A DNA stretch of 56,611 nt, taken from the NCBI GenBank assembly GCA_029261255.1, contig JAJDBQ010000064.1:1-56611 (forward strand). Direction: 5' to 3'. The notes below the pieces were generated by a model. That model was given only the letters and a program-made list of their open reading frames with translations, made no database searches and was not told the DNA's origin. The translations under genes and the position numbers were made by a program. Positions 44,967-54,928 of this stretch are shown piece after piece (within the stretch, counting starts at the first letter, position 1; every line of letters starts with the position of its first letter). The DNA is from Nitrospirales bacterium. GTDB lineage: Bacteria > Nitrospirota > Nitrospiria > Nitrospirales > UBA8639.

Positions 44967-45740
44967 TCATTTTTCAAGTAAGACCACAATATCGTTATGG
45001 CCGCGTCGCTTGGCGACTGATAATGCCGTGTCCATTGGTTCAAGCCCTTCAAGTAATAAGTTACCATCCTGGCTCGTTGTGATACTCACATCTGCATCAG
45101 CCTCTAGCAATATTTGAACAGCATTCTTGTGCCCTCCACCAACCGCAGCGATTAAAGCTGTTAGGCCTTCAAAGGATTGATAGTTAACAGCAGCCCCAGC
45201 CAAGAGTAACACTTCCATGGCTTGATGATGCCCCATGTTGGCAGAAAAAATTAATGCGTTCCACCCCTGCTTTTCATCTATAGCATTAACATCTGCACCG
45301 GCGCCCAACAAAGCTTGAAGAATTTGAGGTGCACAACCCTGTTTACTGGCGATTAATAGAGGAGTCAACCAAGCATAACTATCCGGCTTGGCTTCAATGG
45401 AATAATTCGCTCCCCTGTCTAAAAGGTTCCTAACGGCGTGTAGATGGCAATTATAGCTGGCCAGAAACAAAGGAGTTTCTCCGTTGTCTCCTCTCGCATC
45501 AATAGCAGCCTGTTTGTCGAGTAGCAAGTTAATTACTGCATCTTGGCCGGCGCGAGCAGCGTAATGAAGGGCGGTCCACCCCACAGAATTCCTTGCTGAA
45601 ATGCGTTCTCCTGAATTTAATAGCCCTGAAACGACCTGGAGATTTCCTCTTTCGGCTGCTACTTGCAGTTCAGTGGAACATCCGATCAAGGCATATGCTA
45701 TGAACACACACCAGAACCCATATCTTAGGATATTAGCCAT
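44967..45740 (-). CDS. Ankyrin-repeat lipoprotein (possible immunity protein)
   Basis: A 257-residue protein with a lipobox (VFIAYALIGC, cysteine near residue 21), followed almost at once by six to seven ankyrin repeats: ELQVAAERGNLQVVSGLLNS, GWTALHYAARAGQDAVINLL, GETPLFLASYNCHLHAVRNL, and so on to SVAKRRGHNDIVVLL. It is therefore an extracytoplasmic protein-binding module on a lipid anchor. It starts 88 bases after the stop of the giant RHS protein, same strand. Ankyrin proteins are a known class of immunity protein for polymorphic toxins, so protection against the RHS C-terminus is an attractive but unproven idea. Confidence 0.8.
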   Translation of the reverse strand: MANILRYGFWCVFIAYALIGCSTELQVAAERGNLQVVSGLLNSGERISARNSVGWTALHYAARAGQDAVINLLLDKQAAIDARGDNGETPLFLASYNCHLHAVRNLLDRGANYSIEAKPDSYAWLTPLLIASKQGCAPQILQALLGAGADVNAIDEKQGWNALIFSANMGHHQAMEVLLLAGAAVNYQSFEGLTALIAAVGGGHKNAVQILLEADADVSITTSQDGNLLLEGLEPMDTALSVAKRRGHNDIVVLLEK

Positions 45741-45828
45741 TTTGTCCTGACACCAGTAAAAAGAAAAAGTTCCAATTTCTTAAAATAATGCCCTTGCGAT
45801 TTACCCCATTACAGGATAACTCCACAAA

Positions 45829-48800
45829 TTAGAACGTTGCCTTATACTCTTTGCCCTCTTCCAACAACTTGCGTAATTGATTTTCTGCAAAATTCTGTAG
45901 CTGGCCCTTGGAGAGTACATCATAACCAGATGCTCCTGAAACGGCTAAGCTTGAGACAAAGGGATCTCCGGCCAATGCCTTGATTGGCCCTGCATCAAGA
46001 ATTGTGATTCTGGAGCCATATTGAAAGCCTAAGAAACGCTCTGATTCGGGAGGTTTTCCTCCATACGAAAATTCGAACCCTCCATAAGCATCTATGCCCG
46101 CAAGAACCCCAGCTACAGTTGCACCAACAATAGCTCCACGGGTAGCCCCCCTGAGTATAGCATCTGTTGACCCTGCGCCTCCTGCATAACCTACGGTAGC
46201 TCCACTACCGGCTCCAGCAAGAGCTCCGGCACCAACCCTTGCTCCAAATATTGCAGATCCTTGCCACACTGAAGCCGATGATGAAAAATTGAATGATCCT
46301 GCATAACCAGTCACCGCACCGGTAGCCGCGCCAGTGGCCGTTCCTAACAACACGCCCTTACTAATATCTCCGCCATTTTGAGACGCACTATATCCACCCA
46401 ATGCGCCAGTGGTGATTCCGCCAACTAAAGCACCAACGCCTGCACCACACCCGCCACACCACCAGGTCGCAACGGCGCTAGCTACAATGATCTCGCCGGC
46501 CAACACATATCGCCCTTCCTCACTTTTCTTGAGTAACTCACTGCCAAAGAAGGAAGAAAAACCTCCAGTTAAGGCAACAGCATGAGGCTCAAATTGTAAA
46601 GTCACTCCAGCAAGAACATACCCTACAGGGCCAAGTTTTTTCCTAAGATATCTGCTAGCTTTATTGAATTTCTTCTTGGCTTTTTTGAAAGAAACCCCGA
46701 AATGCCCAGATGGGTCGGTATACAGAATCGGATTATTGTTGGCATACGCATACCGATTGAGGGTTTGAGGCACAGAGGCACTAGGCACAATGGTGTCGCC
46801 TGAGATAAACCGCCCCAAGGCGGCATCGTAGTAGCGCGCTTCATAAAAATAGAGGTCGGTGGAGATATCCCGCTCCTTACCCGTGTATTTGTACGCCACA
46901 TCGGCAGAGCCTGTGTTGGTGAATGTTTCCCCATAGGGATAATAGACTAGATCTTCTTCCACCGTGCCGCTGCCATTAGTGAGCACGCTGGTCGAACCTA
47001 AATGATCGGCATGGAAATAACTGGTGGAACCACTCGTCACCTGCTTCATGGCAATCCGTGACCCACCTGCAAAAATCATCTTGGCGCAGGACGTCCCTTC
47101 ACAGACATAGAGCTTGCCGATATAGGTGGTTGTGGCAGTTCCCACCGTCTTCTTCACCCGCCCTCCATCGCCGTCATAGACAAATGTGGTGGTCGTTCCA
47201 CCCTGAGTTACACTAATCGGTCGATTTTCGAAATCATAAGTAATGATACGACCTGCCCCACTGCTCATATTGCCATTGGCATCGTAGGTGTAAGTATTGC
47301 CTCCCGCACTGCTGACCGCGTGCGGATGAACACTGCTCACACCACTGGCTGGATAGGTGTAGGTGCTGGGAATCAGGCGAGAATTACTGAGCATGTTCCC
47401 AATCTGATCGTAGCTATAGGTCAATGCGCCATACGGTCCTGAGGCAGACGTGAGGCGTTCCAGACCGTCATAATTAAAGGTTTGATTGCCTTTGAGCGGA
47501 TCGGTCAGAGTTGTGACATTCCCTCCCGCATCAAAACCATAAGTAAGGTCCTGTAATGTCAGTGCTCCTTTAACTGTGTTGAGGGTCTTCAGACGGTAAT
47601 TGTTGGGATCGTAGGTATAGGATGTCACCACCCCATTGCCTAACGTCAAAGTGCTGGGTTCCCCTTGCGCATTGAAGCCACCATAACTGGCATAGATGGT
47701 ACTGCCTTCCTTCACTTGCGAAAGCTGTGGGCCATTGTAGGTGTGCATGATGGTGCTGGTGTCTGGATAAATGAGGTTCACCACCCGACCCAAGATGTCA
47801 TAGGTGGTTTGGGTGGTATAGGTCATCCCGCTCACGGCTATGTCTGTGCGCGTGACCTGGCCCATGTTATCGTACGAGAACGTGGTGATCCCGGAGCCGT
47901 CCATCACTTTCTGGAGACGGCCTTTGCGGAAGAATGTGGACCCATCATAGATATAATTGACATTTCCCGAACCTAAAGGCTGCGGGGCGCCATAGTCTTT
48001 TTGGGCACGGCGATTGAGGGCGTCGTATTGGAAAGAAATAGTCTGCCCTTTGGCATCGGTCTGCTGCGTCAAATTCCCCACAGTATCGTAGGCGTAGGTC
48101 CAATTCCCCATATCGGGATCGTGCATCGCCGTTTTGCGCGAGAGGGTGTCATAGGTCATCGTGCTCACATTGCCCTTGGCATCGGTGAGCGTTTTTAAAT
48201 TCCCCAACACATCATAAGCATAGGTGGTCGTGCTATAGGGAGAACCCACGCTGGTGTTACAAGTCGTGTATGTGCCGGAATATTCTTGCACAGTGATAAC
48301 TCGCCCATAGGCATCCTGCACTGAACGGCGTCGATGATTGTTGGCATCGATACTCACCGTCCCCCAGTCATCATAGCAGGCTAGTCCACGCGAACTATCA
48401 GGATTGGTCGTTTTTGTCGTCCGACCTACGGGATCATATTCAAAGGTGGTCCATTGATTTGGCGTCGCGGGTTCAAAAACCGGCAAACTTTGTTGAGTGA
48501 CCGCGCCGCGATTGTCATACTGGATCGACGCCGTCACGATTTTTCCATCGGTCCCGGTTGATCGTGTCTTGGTCGTCCGCCCCAGGCCATCAAAATATGT
48601 CCAGCTTGAAAGACCCGCTTGGGAATCGGTTCGCACATGCTGGCTCCCCGCCGTCCCGAAGCTGTTGTAACTAGTCGTCGTCCAAAACCCGTTGGGTTGC
48701 GTGACTTTGGTATTGCGTCCAAAGACATCATACTCCGATGTCGTAATCGACCCATTGGGGTCGGTGACGCTTTTGACTTGCCCATAGAGACCGGTGGTGG

Positions 48801-51660
48801 TGGCGACACCATTAACCCCGTAATAGGCCGTACTGGTTTGATGCCCCAGGGCATTAGTGGCACTGGTCGAGAAGATTTGTGATCCGTCATAGGCCATCGT
48901 CGTCGTGTTGCCGCGCGCATCCCGCGTACAGGTCACATTCCCATAGACATCGTAGGCCATGCGGGTTTCGGGGCTTGTTCCGCCATTGAGCCATGTGACC
49001 GCCCGCGTGAGAGTACCCAAGGTGGGCGTTTGATTCGTAGAGGCTGTCCCACAACTGGTCGTGCCGTCATAATAAAAGTCCATGCGTGCCACTTGCGCGG
49101 AAGTACCCAACCCTTGATAGATGGCTTCAGACGTGGGCGAACCCACAATCCAGGCAGTTGTATTTGGCGAAAACGTGCGAGTCACCGTCCGATCATCGGC
49201 CGACGTGCCTGTGTCGCCATAGTGATCTTCGCGGGTCACATTGCCATACGTATCATAGGTCATGTCTGTACGCGTGGTTTTACTGCAACTGCCCCCATCA
49301 CAAATGGTACTCACCACAGAATTAGGCGGTGAGAAGAACGGAGCTTGCCCATTGTCATCCGCTGTATACAAAGTTGTCGACTCGGAATAAAGTGCTCCAG
49401 TTCCATCAGTTACTTTTGTGCGATACGGCGCACCTTTTAAATACCCATCCGCAACATTCGGATTGTTCACATCCACGGCCGTATCGTTGCCCTGATGAAA
49501 CCAGGTTTCTGTGATGGTCCGCTCACCATTGGCTCCGGCTTGGCCCGTCATCTTCACATAGTTAAATCCTCGGAATTCCCGTTCCCCAATGTGATGAAAT
49601 CCCCCTGAATAGTCATAGGTCGTGTTGGCCACATGCCCATTGTCGTCATCCGTCGTTATCGTGGAAACCGTCTGAACTGGATACGGCAATTGCGTGTTGG
49701 CATATGAAGTGGACGATGCATATTCAAGAATAGTCGTGGCACCCAAGCCGTTCTCCCGTGAAGCAAGTAAATCTGTAGCTGGCCCCATGGCAAGCGACAC
49801 CCCAAACGCATTGTCATTGCCCTGCCACGCCAAATCCGCCTTCCCATCCCCGTTCACATCCGGGTACTGCGCCTGACCTGGAATAAAACTGCCGCCATGA
49901 TCAAACCATAAAATTGCAGCTTGAAAATTCGTCCCCGTTGAAAGCGACACCCAAAACGCATTGTCTGTGCCTTGGAAGGCTAAATCTGCCTTCCCATCCC
50001 CGTTCAGATCCGAGTACTGCGCCTGGCCCGGGACAAAGCTCCCGCCATGATCAAACCATAAAATTGCGGCTTGAAAATTCGTCCCCGTTGAAAGCGACAC
50101 CCAAAACGCATTGTCTGTGCCTTGGAAGGCTAAATCTGCCTTCCCATCTCCGTTCACATCCGGATAGTGCGCCTGGCCCGACGTAAAACTCCCCCCATGA
50201 TCTAGCCAGAGGACCGCGGCTTGAAAATTCGTCCCTGTTGAGAGTGACACCCAAAACGCATTGTCTGTGCCTTGGAAGGCTAAATCTGCCTTCCCATCCC
50301 CGTTCACATCCGGATAGTGCGCCTGACCCGACGTAAAACTCCCCCCATGATCTAGCCAGAGGACCGCAGCTTGAAAATTCGTCCCCGTTGAAAGCGACAC
50401 CCAAAACGCATTGTCTGTGCCTTGGAAGGCTAAATCTGCCTTCCCATCCCCGTTCACATCCGGGTACTGCGCCTGACCTGTGGCAAAACTACCGCCGTGA
50501 TCTAACCATAAAGTTGCGGCTTGAAAACTCGTCCCCGTTGAAAGCGACACCCAAAACGCATTGTCTGTGCCCTGGAACACCAAATCCGGCCGCCCATCCC
50601 CATTCACATCCGAGTACTGCGCCTGGCCTGGAGCAAAACTGCCGCCATGATCCTGCCACTGGACCGCTCCGGAAAAACTATTTCCGCTGGCTTGGTAACT
50701 GTTTATCGTAGCCGGTAACACCGTGCCGCTTACGACTGTACCTGCCCCATCAAGCGTAACATCTTTTCCAAAATGCTGAACACTCACTAGGAGGGAACGG
50801 GAAGTATTAACACCAAGCGAATAACTTAAGGCATAGGCCCTTACACGATTACCATTCGCTTTCACCTCAATCGTTTTCAAACGTTTGGCTGTATTCATTT
50901 CGAAATTTGGGACATACATTTTTGGCGCATCTGGGCGACTTTCCAAATAGAACTTCACTTGATGTGTGGGTGCCAACGACCCATTACCGGCATAATCGAT
51001 TTGCGTGAGAAACGCTTGCCCTTGGTCAGATGTATAACTCAAGGTCATATAATTGCCATGGACATCTTCAACGCGCTCTAGGCACCAACGAAAGATTGAA
51101 TTGGCATTGGCTGGATCCGCAACCCGAGTCGCGACCACTTTTCCGAAAACAAATTTTTTGCCAGATTTATCTGTCGCTTCAAAGTATGGATTGCCGTCAG
51201 AGGCCGTGAGTTTTTTAATACGCGTAAAGCCGCCCTCCACTTTGGCACGATACTCATTATTACCAATATTCACTAACTCCACATTAATACCAGACAGTCG
51301 AAAAACATAATCATCCCCACTATAGTTCACCCCATTTTTTGTCTGACGTTCGATGACGCCTTTTTCAAGTTTCCACCCCATACCCAACCAGCCATTGCCA
51401 TTCGACGACCCATAAACCAACGCCAGCTCTGGTTGAACTCCTCCACGCCCGGGAGGAACTTTGATGGGAATACTAGTAGTGGCCATTCCCGTGAAAGGAT
51501 CCGCATGCACGGCCCCACCTACGGCACCCACGGGAGATTCTTGATCGGTCTCGGCACTCCATCCTATTGTGGGATGTCCGCCAAGTACGCCAAGTACACC
51601 AATCAACAGGGCAAAAATGCTTCCAATGTGTCGATAATATTGAACTTGGGGGAGGGTCAT
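45829..51660 (-). CDS. Giant SpvB/RHS-repeat protein with FG-GAP-type tandem repeats
   Basis: A 1943-residue exported protein. A signal peptide (SIFALLIGVLGVLGGHPTIG) precedes an SpvB-type domain (VGAVGGAVHADPFTGMATTS, VQPELALVYGSSNGNGWLGM). Six to seven near-identical 50-residue VCBS/FG-GAP-like repeats with the calcium-loop motif DVNGDGKADLAF lie near residues 325-625. YD/RHS repeats (YDVFGRNTKVTQPNG type) run to about 1585, and the RHS core ends near residue 1653 (YEARYYDAALGRFISGDTIV, YANNNPILYTDPSGHFG). The last 290 residues are variable-type: a glycine-rich, possibly membrane-inserting stretch and a 70-residue tail ending EEGKEYKATF that I do not recognise. Such tails are usually toxins in RHS proteins. 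Confidence 0.88.
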   Translation of the reverse strand: MTLPQVQYYRHIGSIFALLIGVLGVLGGHPTIGWSAETDQESPVGAVGGAVHADPFTGMATTSIPIKVPPGRGGVQPELALVYGSSNGNGWLGMGWKLEKGVIERQTKNGVNYSGDDYVFRLSGINVELVNIGNNEYRAKVEGGFTRIKKLTASDGNPYFEATDKSGKKFVFGKVVATRVADPANANSIFRWCLERVEDVHGNYMTLSYTSDQGQAFLTQIDYAGNGSLAPTHQVKFYLESRPDAPKMYVPNFEMNTAKRLKTIEVKANGNRVRAYALSYSLGVNTSRSLLVSVQHFGKDVTLDGAGTVVSGTVLPATINSYQASGNSFSGAVQWQDHGGSFAPGQAQYSDVNGDGRPDLVFQGTDNAFWVSLSTGTSFQAATLWLDHGGSFATGQAQYPDVNGDGKADLAFQGTDNAFWVSLSTGTNFQAAVLWLDHGGSFTSGQAHYPDVNGDGKADLAFQGTDNAFWVSLSTGTNFQAAVLWLDHGGSFTSGQAHYPDVNGDGKADLAFQGTDNAFWVSLSTGTNFQAAILWFDHGGSFVPGQAQYSDLNGDGKADLAFQGTDNAFWVSLSTGTNFQAAILWFDHGGSFIPGQAQYPDVNGDGKADLAWQGNDNAFGVSLAMGPATDLLASRENGLGATTILEYASSTSYANTQLPYPVQTVSTITTDDDNGHVANTTYDYSGGFHHIGEREFRGFNYVKMTGQAGANGERTITETWFHQGNDTAVDVNNPNVADGYLKGAPYRTKVTDGTGALYSESTTLYTADDNGQAPFFSPPNSVVSTICDGGSCSKTTRTDMTYDTYGNVTREDHYGDTGTSADDRTVTRTFSPNTTAWIVGSPTSEAIYQGLGTSAQVARMDFYYDGTTSCGTASTNQTPTLGTLTRAVTWLNGGTSPETRMAYDVYGNVTCTRDARGNTTTMAYDGSQIFSTSATNALGHQTSTAYYGVNGVATTTGLYGQVKSVTDPNGSITTSEYDVFGRNTKVTQPNGFWTTTSYNSFGTAGSQHVRTDSQAGLSSWTYFDGLGRTTKTRSTGTDGKIVTASIQYDNRGAVTQQSLPVFEPATPNQWTTFEYDPVGRTTKTTNPDSSRGLACYDDWGTVSIDANNHRRRSVQDAYGRVITVQEYSGTYTTCNTSVGSPYSTTTYAYDVLGNLKTLTDAKGNVSTMTYDTLSRKTAMHDPDMGNWTYAYDTVGNLTQQTDAKGQTISFQYDALNRRAQKDYGAPQPLGSGNVNYIYDGSTFFRKGRLQKVMDGSGITTFSYDNMGQVTRTDIAVSGMTYTTQTTYDILGRVVNLIYPDTSTIMHTYNGPQLSQVKEGSTIYASYGGFNAQGEPSTLTLGNGVVTSYTYDPNNYRLKTLNTVKGALTLQDLTYGFDAGGNVTTLTDPLKGNQTFNYDGLERLTSASGPYGALTYSYDQIGNMLSNSRLIPSTYTYPASGVSSVHPHAVSSAGGNTYTYDANGNMSSGAGRIITYDFENRPISVTQGGTTTTFVYDGDGGRVKKTVGTATTTYIGKLYVCEGTSCAKMIFAGGSRIAMKQVTSGSTSYFHADHLGSTSVLTNGSGTVEEDLVYYPYGETFTNTGSADVAYKYTGKERDISTDLYFYEARYYDAALGRFISGDTIVPSASVPQTLNRYAYANNNPILYTDPSGHFGVSFKKAKKKFNKASRYLRKKLGPVGYVLAGVTLQFEPHAVALTGGFSSFFGSELLKKSEEGRYVLAGEIIVASAVATWWCGGCGAGVGALVGGITTGALGGYSASQNGGDISKGVLLGTATGAATGAVTGYAGSFNFSSSASVWQGSAIFGARVGAGALAGAGSGATVGYAGGAGSTDAILRGATRGAIVGATVAGVLAGIDAYGGFEFSYGGKPPESERFLGFQYGSRITILDAGPIKALAGDPFVSSLAVSGASGYDVLSKGQLQNFAENQLRKLLEEGKEYKATF
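49780..50690 (-). repeat. 150-bp tandem repeats inside the RHS gene
   Basis: The landmark TTGAAAA(T/C)TCGTCCC occurs at 49921, 50071, 50221, 50371 and 50521, an exact 150-bp period, with flanking partial units. Adjacent units are nearly identical in DNA as well as protein, which indicates recent duplication or ongoing gene conversion. Each unit encodes 50 residues with a DxNxDGxxD loop. Confidence 0.92.
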
Positions 51661-52133
51661 GAATGAGACTCCTTTGTGTTTAGCATCAGAATAAAAAGAG
51701 ATACGTTCGCCGCACCCCTGATTTTCCTTACCAACGAGTCAGTCGCAACGTAGAGGCAAGGAGATTATCTTTAGCACGGATCTGCCATTTGCAAACCTGT
51801 CCTGGGACAGGTTTCGAAGATTTTTTATGATTCCCATATGGGTATGTTGAAAAAGTCGCCAGTGACGCTCTGCTATTTTTGCCCTGCACACTTACTGAGA
51901 GTGCGCTTTGCGGGCCAAAAAGATTGTGCCCTTGCTGCGCAGGCATGTTTGACCTACCCTCCAGCCAATCATGCTGACTTCCTCTCAACAACATTTGGGC
52001 CTTTGGAATGAAGGATTCAACTGGCCCTTAGGAATGGACAGCTTGAACTTGCAGATTTTGATTCGCGGGTTCAGTGGCGTGACAAATCCGCTCGCCCAGG
52101 CAGCGGCTTGACACAACACAATAACCTTGTTGC
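51661..52133. other. Intergenic region with a degenerate family A repeat
   Basis: Between the RHS and LuxR-type genes. Positions 51842-51960 carry GTTGAAAAAGTCGCCAGTG and a GCGCAGGCATGTTTGACC block, a diverged relative of the family A repeats at 15430 and 54929. No gene is supported. Confidence 0.5.
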
Positions 52134-52757
52134 CTAATGTAATAGGGGAAGGATGGCCTGGATCTGCACTCGAGTGGTGAGCTGCAGTTTATCCAGAACG
52201 TGAGACAGATGAAATTTCACCGTCCGACTGGAAATTTGTAACCGTTCTGCAATTTGTTGATTAGATTGATGCTGTGTGACTAATAGGGCGATTTCCCGTT
52301 CACGCGCCGTCAGGAATTTTGAAATTGTCCCTCTGGCGATCTGATTTCTTTTTTGCCCATGTCTTCCTGGCAACAAAGCGGGAAAGTCATTGACCCACCC
52401 AATGACAAATTCATTCATGGGCAACAGACGAACTAGCGAATGAAAACGTACTGTTGCCCGAGCCATATCCAGACGAAGTATCAAGGGACAATGATTGGTT
52501 AATGCTTGGGATATGGCCCACAACAAAACATCGAAGTTGTTTGTCGTGAGGACCTCAGAAATATTTCTTCCGCGGAGATTTGATGCCCCTAAGAAATGCC
52601 CATGAACCGGGTTGGGAAATTCACAATCGAGATAGTTTCCCTCTGAATCCCAAAGGAAAACTTTATGTGGTGGGAGGCCACCGATCACGCTCCAATCAAT
52701 GGCATGCACACCGTTGACATTCAAATCAGCCTTGAGCAACCCAGCGTCCCTCACCAC
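52134..52757 (-). CDS. LuxR-type transcriptional regulator
   Basis: A 207-residue regulator. The C-terminal LuxR/GerE helix-turn-helix is clear (FLTAREREIALLVTQHQSNQ, then QIAERLQISSRTVKFHLSHV and LDKLQLTTRVQIQAI). The N-terminal 120 residues (HKVFLWDSEGNYLDCEFPNP, GRNISEVL) resemble a PAS sensor domain. No receiver aspartate pattern is seen, so it is probably a ligand-sensing rather than a two-component regulator. The start is uncertain; the GTG/ATG region before VRDAGLLKADLN is used. No obvious target gene is adjacent. Confidence 0.72.
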   Translation of the reverse strand: MVRDAGLLKADLNVNGVHAIDWSVIGGLPPHKVFLWDSEGNYLDCEFPNPVHGHFLGASNLRGRNISEVLTTNNFDVLLWAISQALTNHCPLILRLDMARATVRFHSLVRLLPMNEFVIGWVNDFPALLPGRHGQKRNQIARGTISKFLTAREREIALLVTQHQSNQQIAERLQISSRTVKFHLSHVLDKLQLTTRVQIQAILPLLH

Positions 52758-53161
52758 TTGGCGTTCTTATACTGGTGTCCTTAAATCACTTGCAATTCAT
52801 TTATCATTCAGAAAGCCGATGCATCACTCCTTCTCCTCTTGCACTGAGATGGTTTTTCTGAATGCCAAGAATCAAGAAATAAAGCAAGCGAAGACCCGCA
52901 AGAATTTATGTTTCTTCAACAAATAGACGCCGCTCATTTTCATAGAAGACTATTGAGAGGCCAAATCTATTTTCATTTAGTTCTGCGGTTAAGTAAACCC
53001 TAGAATTCATCCGCACCAGGGAACTTGAATTCAAGAGTCTTCATGTCGTTCCGCTTGCAATTCCTCTTAATAGGAGTCATGTTTGTTTTTTAACTCATAC
53101 CCGCTGTGGCTCAGGCCTGAATAGGGGCTTATTGTATAAATTCGCGCGTCCAAGCGATTTT

Positions 53162-53300
53162 CTATATTGCCGGGTTTCGGCCAGGCAGTTGAGCCACTTT
53201 GGTTTCGGTCAAAGTGGCCAAAATCATTGACGCCCATCCTGGCCAGATCAAATGGAACGGACGCAGGACCGAGGACGGGTCAACTCGCTCCGCACAAACA
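53162..53300 (-). repeat. Dispersed repeat family B, inverted copy
   Basis: On the minus strand it contains GGAGCGAGTTGACCCGTCC, GGGCGTCAATGATTTTG and GGCCGAAACCCGGCAATA in the same order as the plus-strand copy at 53640-53825. Confidence 0.65.
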
Positions 53301-53639
53301 AGACCCGCGAAAGAATAAAAGCGTCCTCCCCAAGAGCTAGCCAGCAGGCCTCGAATAACATGGCATATGGACCAAATCTCTTGTGACAGAGTCAACTCTT
53401 TAGTTTCATTTCGACTCCTCCACCTATTAGTGCCATTCAGCCTTCTGAGTGTACGCTCTCATAAATTCTCGGGCCTTGTTTAAGCACAACGAGTTGGCCT
53501 GCCCTCCATAAGAACGCATACCTGTACTGCACTTCCTTGGCCTAGTGGCTTGGCCGATCCCCGCAGCTGACACCGGGAAAAAGGTGTGCAGTGTTTGAAA
53601 TTTCGAAGGCCCTTCCCTTCACCTATCGACGCCTGCCGT

Positions 53640-53825
53640 CTGACCCTAGGGTGGACGCTCTTTTCATGCTGCGGACCCTGTCTAAGCGCAGCGAGTTGGT
53701 CGGCTCTCCATCTGGCGTCCGGCCCCCTCTGATATTGCCTGACGGGGCGTCAATGGTTTTGCCTACTTTTCCCGAAAGAAAATTAGGTCGTCCGCCGGGG
53801 CGAAACCCGGCAATACAGGAATCCA
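53640..53825 (+). repeat. Dispersed repeat family B, direct copy
   Basis: Contains GCAGCGAGTTGGTCGGCTC, GGGGCGTCAATGGTTTTG, CTTTTCCCGAAAGAAAAT and GGGGCGAAACCCGGCAATAC. It forms an inverted pair with 53162-53300. Confidence 0.65.
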
Positions 53826-54164
53826 GTTGGACACGATAGTTCGTGAATAGTAAAAGATAAGATGGATTCCCAATAACAAATGTTGCGAATGACGGAAGGA
53901 AAAGAATGTAAGGATGACGGAGTGGATAGAGATGGCAGGTTAATGATGAAGAATCTTTGCCTTACCAGTGGGCTTCTAGCTTCCAGCTTAACCCGACATT
54001 CGAAATCTTTGGTATCAGCGCCTCATACGACATCCCTGAGTACGGGTTAAATCTGCTGTTATATAGTTCGGCCTTACAACGACCCTAGAATTTCTCCACG
54101 CCAAGGGAGAACATACTTTTAGAACCCCTCAACAGCAAACCTACCCCGTATAATGTACGCTGTC

Positions 54165-54914
54165 TTAAGCAAGAATGTTCATTAAACCTAGTCCGCTGAT
54201 GAGCACTAACATTCCACCTATAACCTGCTTGAACCGCTGATCATTTTTCAAAATCGCATCATGAAATTTCAGTCCAATCACGTGGCCGATGGCTGCGATG
54301 GGAAGGAGCGCAAGGGCTGTCAGCAAATGCAGCTCGACTCCGATAATCGCGAAGGTGCTCATTTTAATCGTCACGATGGTAAACCAGAGAACGTACAACG
54401 TATTGCGTAGTTGATGGGCAGCGACATTTTTCATGATGACCGCCACCATGAGTGGCCCACCGGTCAGTGAGGTTCCTGCCACATACCCACCAAGCGCAAG
54501 CAGCAGCACGTCGCTCCAGCTCTTCTTGCTATTGATGGAAAGATTCAAGAGCCACATCAATCCATACGAGAGTGATATGGAATAAATAAAGATGAGCAAC
54601 CACTCAGTCGGTAAGGTGATCAGGCCGAACACACCGATTAACGTCGTGGGGATGACAAAGAGTATGACGTGCCGCAAATAGGGCCAATCGACATCATGAA
54701 TACCCGTACGTAAGGTCATGGCCGAAAAAAAGAGGAGATGCGTTCCGATGACTGGCAACCAAAATAGTGGTTGGTCATAGAGAAACAGCATGAGCGGCAG
54801 TCCGAGTGCGGCACCACCGAACCCAAGCCCGCTGCGCACAAACCCTGTCCAGATAAACAGGACTCCTACAAGGATGAGCTGGATGATTGTGAAATCAAAG
54901 AGGATGTTCGTCAT
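54165..54914 (-). CDS. TSUP/TauE-SafE-family membrane permease
   Basis: A 249-residue polytopic protein with about eight hydrophobic segments, the layout of the TSUP (TauE/SafE) family of sulfite/organosulfonate exporters. The N-terminal motif FVRSGLGFGGAALGLPLMLF and the mirrored second-half motif GGYVAGTSLTGGPLMVAVIM are typical for the family's two halves. Substrate cannot be read from sequence. It stands alone, with a LuxR-type gene downstream on the same strand more than 1.4 kb away. Confidence 0.85.
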   Translation of the reverse strand: MTNILFDFTIIQLILVGVLFIWTGFVRSGLGFGGAALGLPLMLFLYDQPLFWLPVIGTHLLFFSAMTLRTGIHDVDWPYLRHVILFVIPTTLIGVFGLITLPTEWLLIFIYSISLSYGLMWLLNLSINSKKSWSDVLLLALGGYVAGTSLTGGPLMVAVIMKNVAAHQLRNTLYVLWFTIVTIKMSTFAIIGVELHLLTALALLPIAAIGHVIGLKFHDAILKNDQRFKQVIGGMLVLISGLGLMNILA

Positions 54915-54928
54915 GGATCGTGGGTCTA

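Larger units (their letters stand above)
52758..54164. other. Long non-coding region rich in dispersed repeats
   Basis: About 1.4 kb without a supported gene. It holds three copies or parts of repeat family B: 53162-53300 (minus), about 53440-53515 (plus, partial) and 53640-53825 (plus). Frames here, such as 53591-53839, are repeat-derived. The remainder looks like decayed sequence. Confidence 0.5.

Noticed and set aside
49780..50690. The regularly spaced repeats were considered as a CRISPR array
   Set aside because: The 150-bp period has no short repeat/unique spacer structure and is coding throughout with the DVNGDGKADL motif.
50051..50711. Open frames on both strands within the RHS repeats (about 90-117 residues)
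   Set aside because: They arise from the repeat sequence in alternate frames and carry no independent start signals.
53591..53839. An 82-residue frame in the 53-kb region
   Set aside because: It is part of dispersed repeat family B, which occurs in both orientations and is not conserved as protein.
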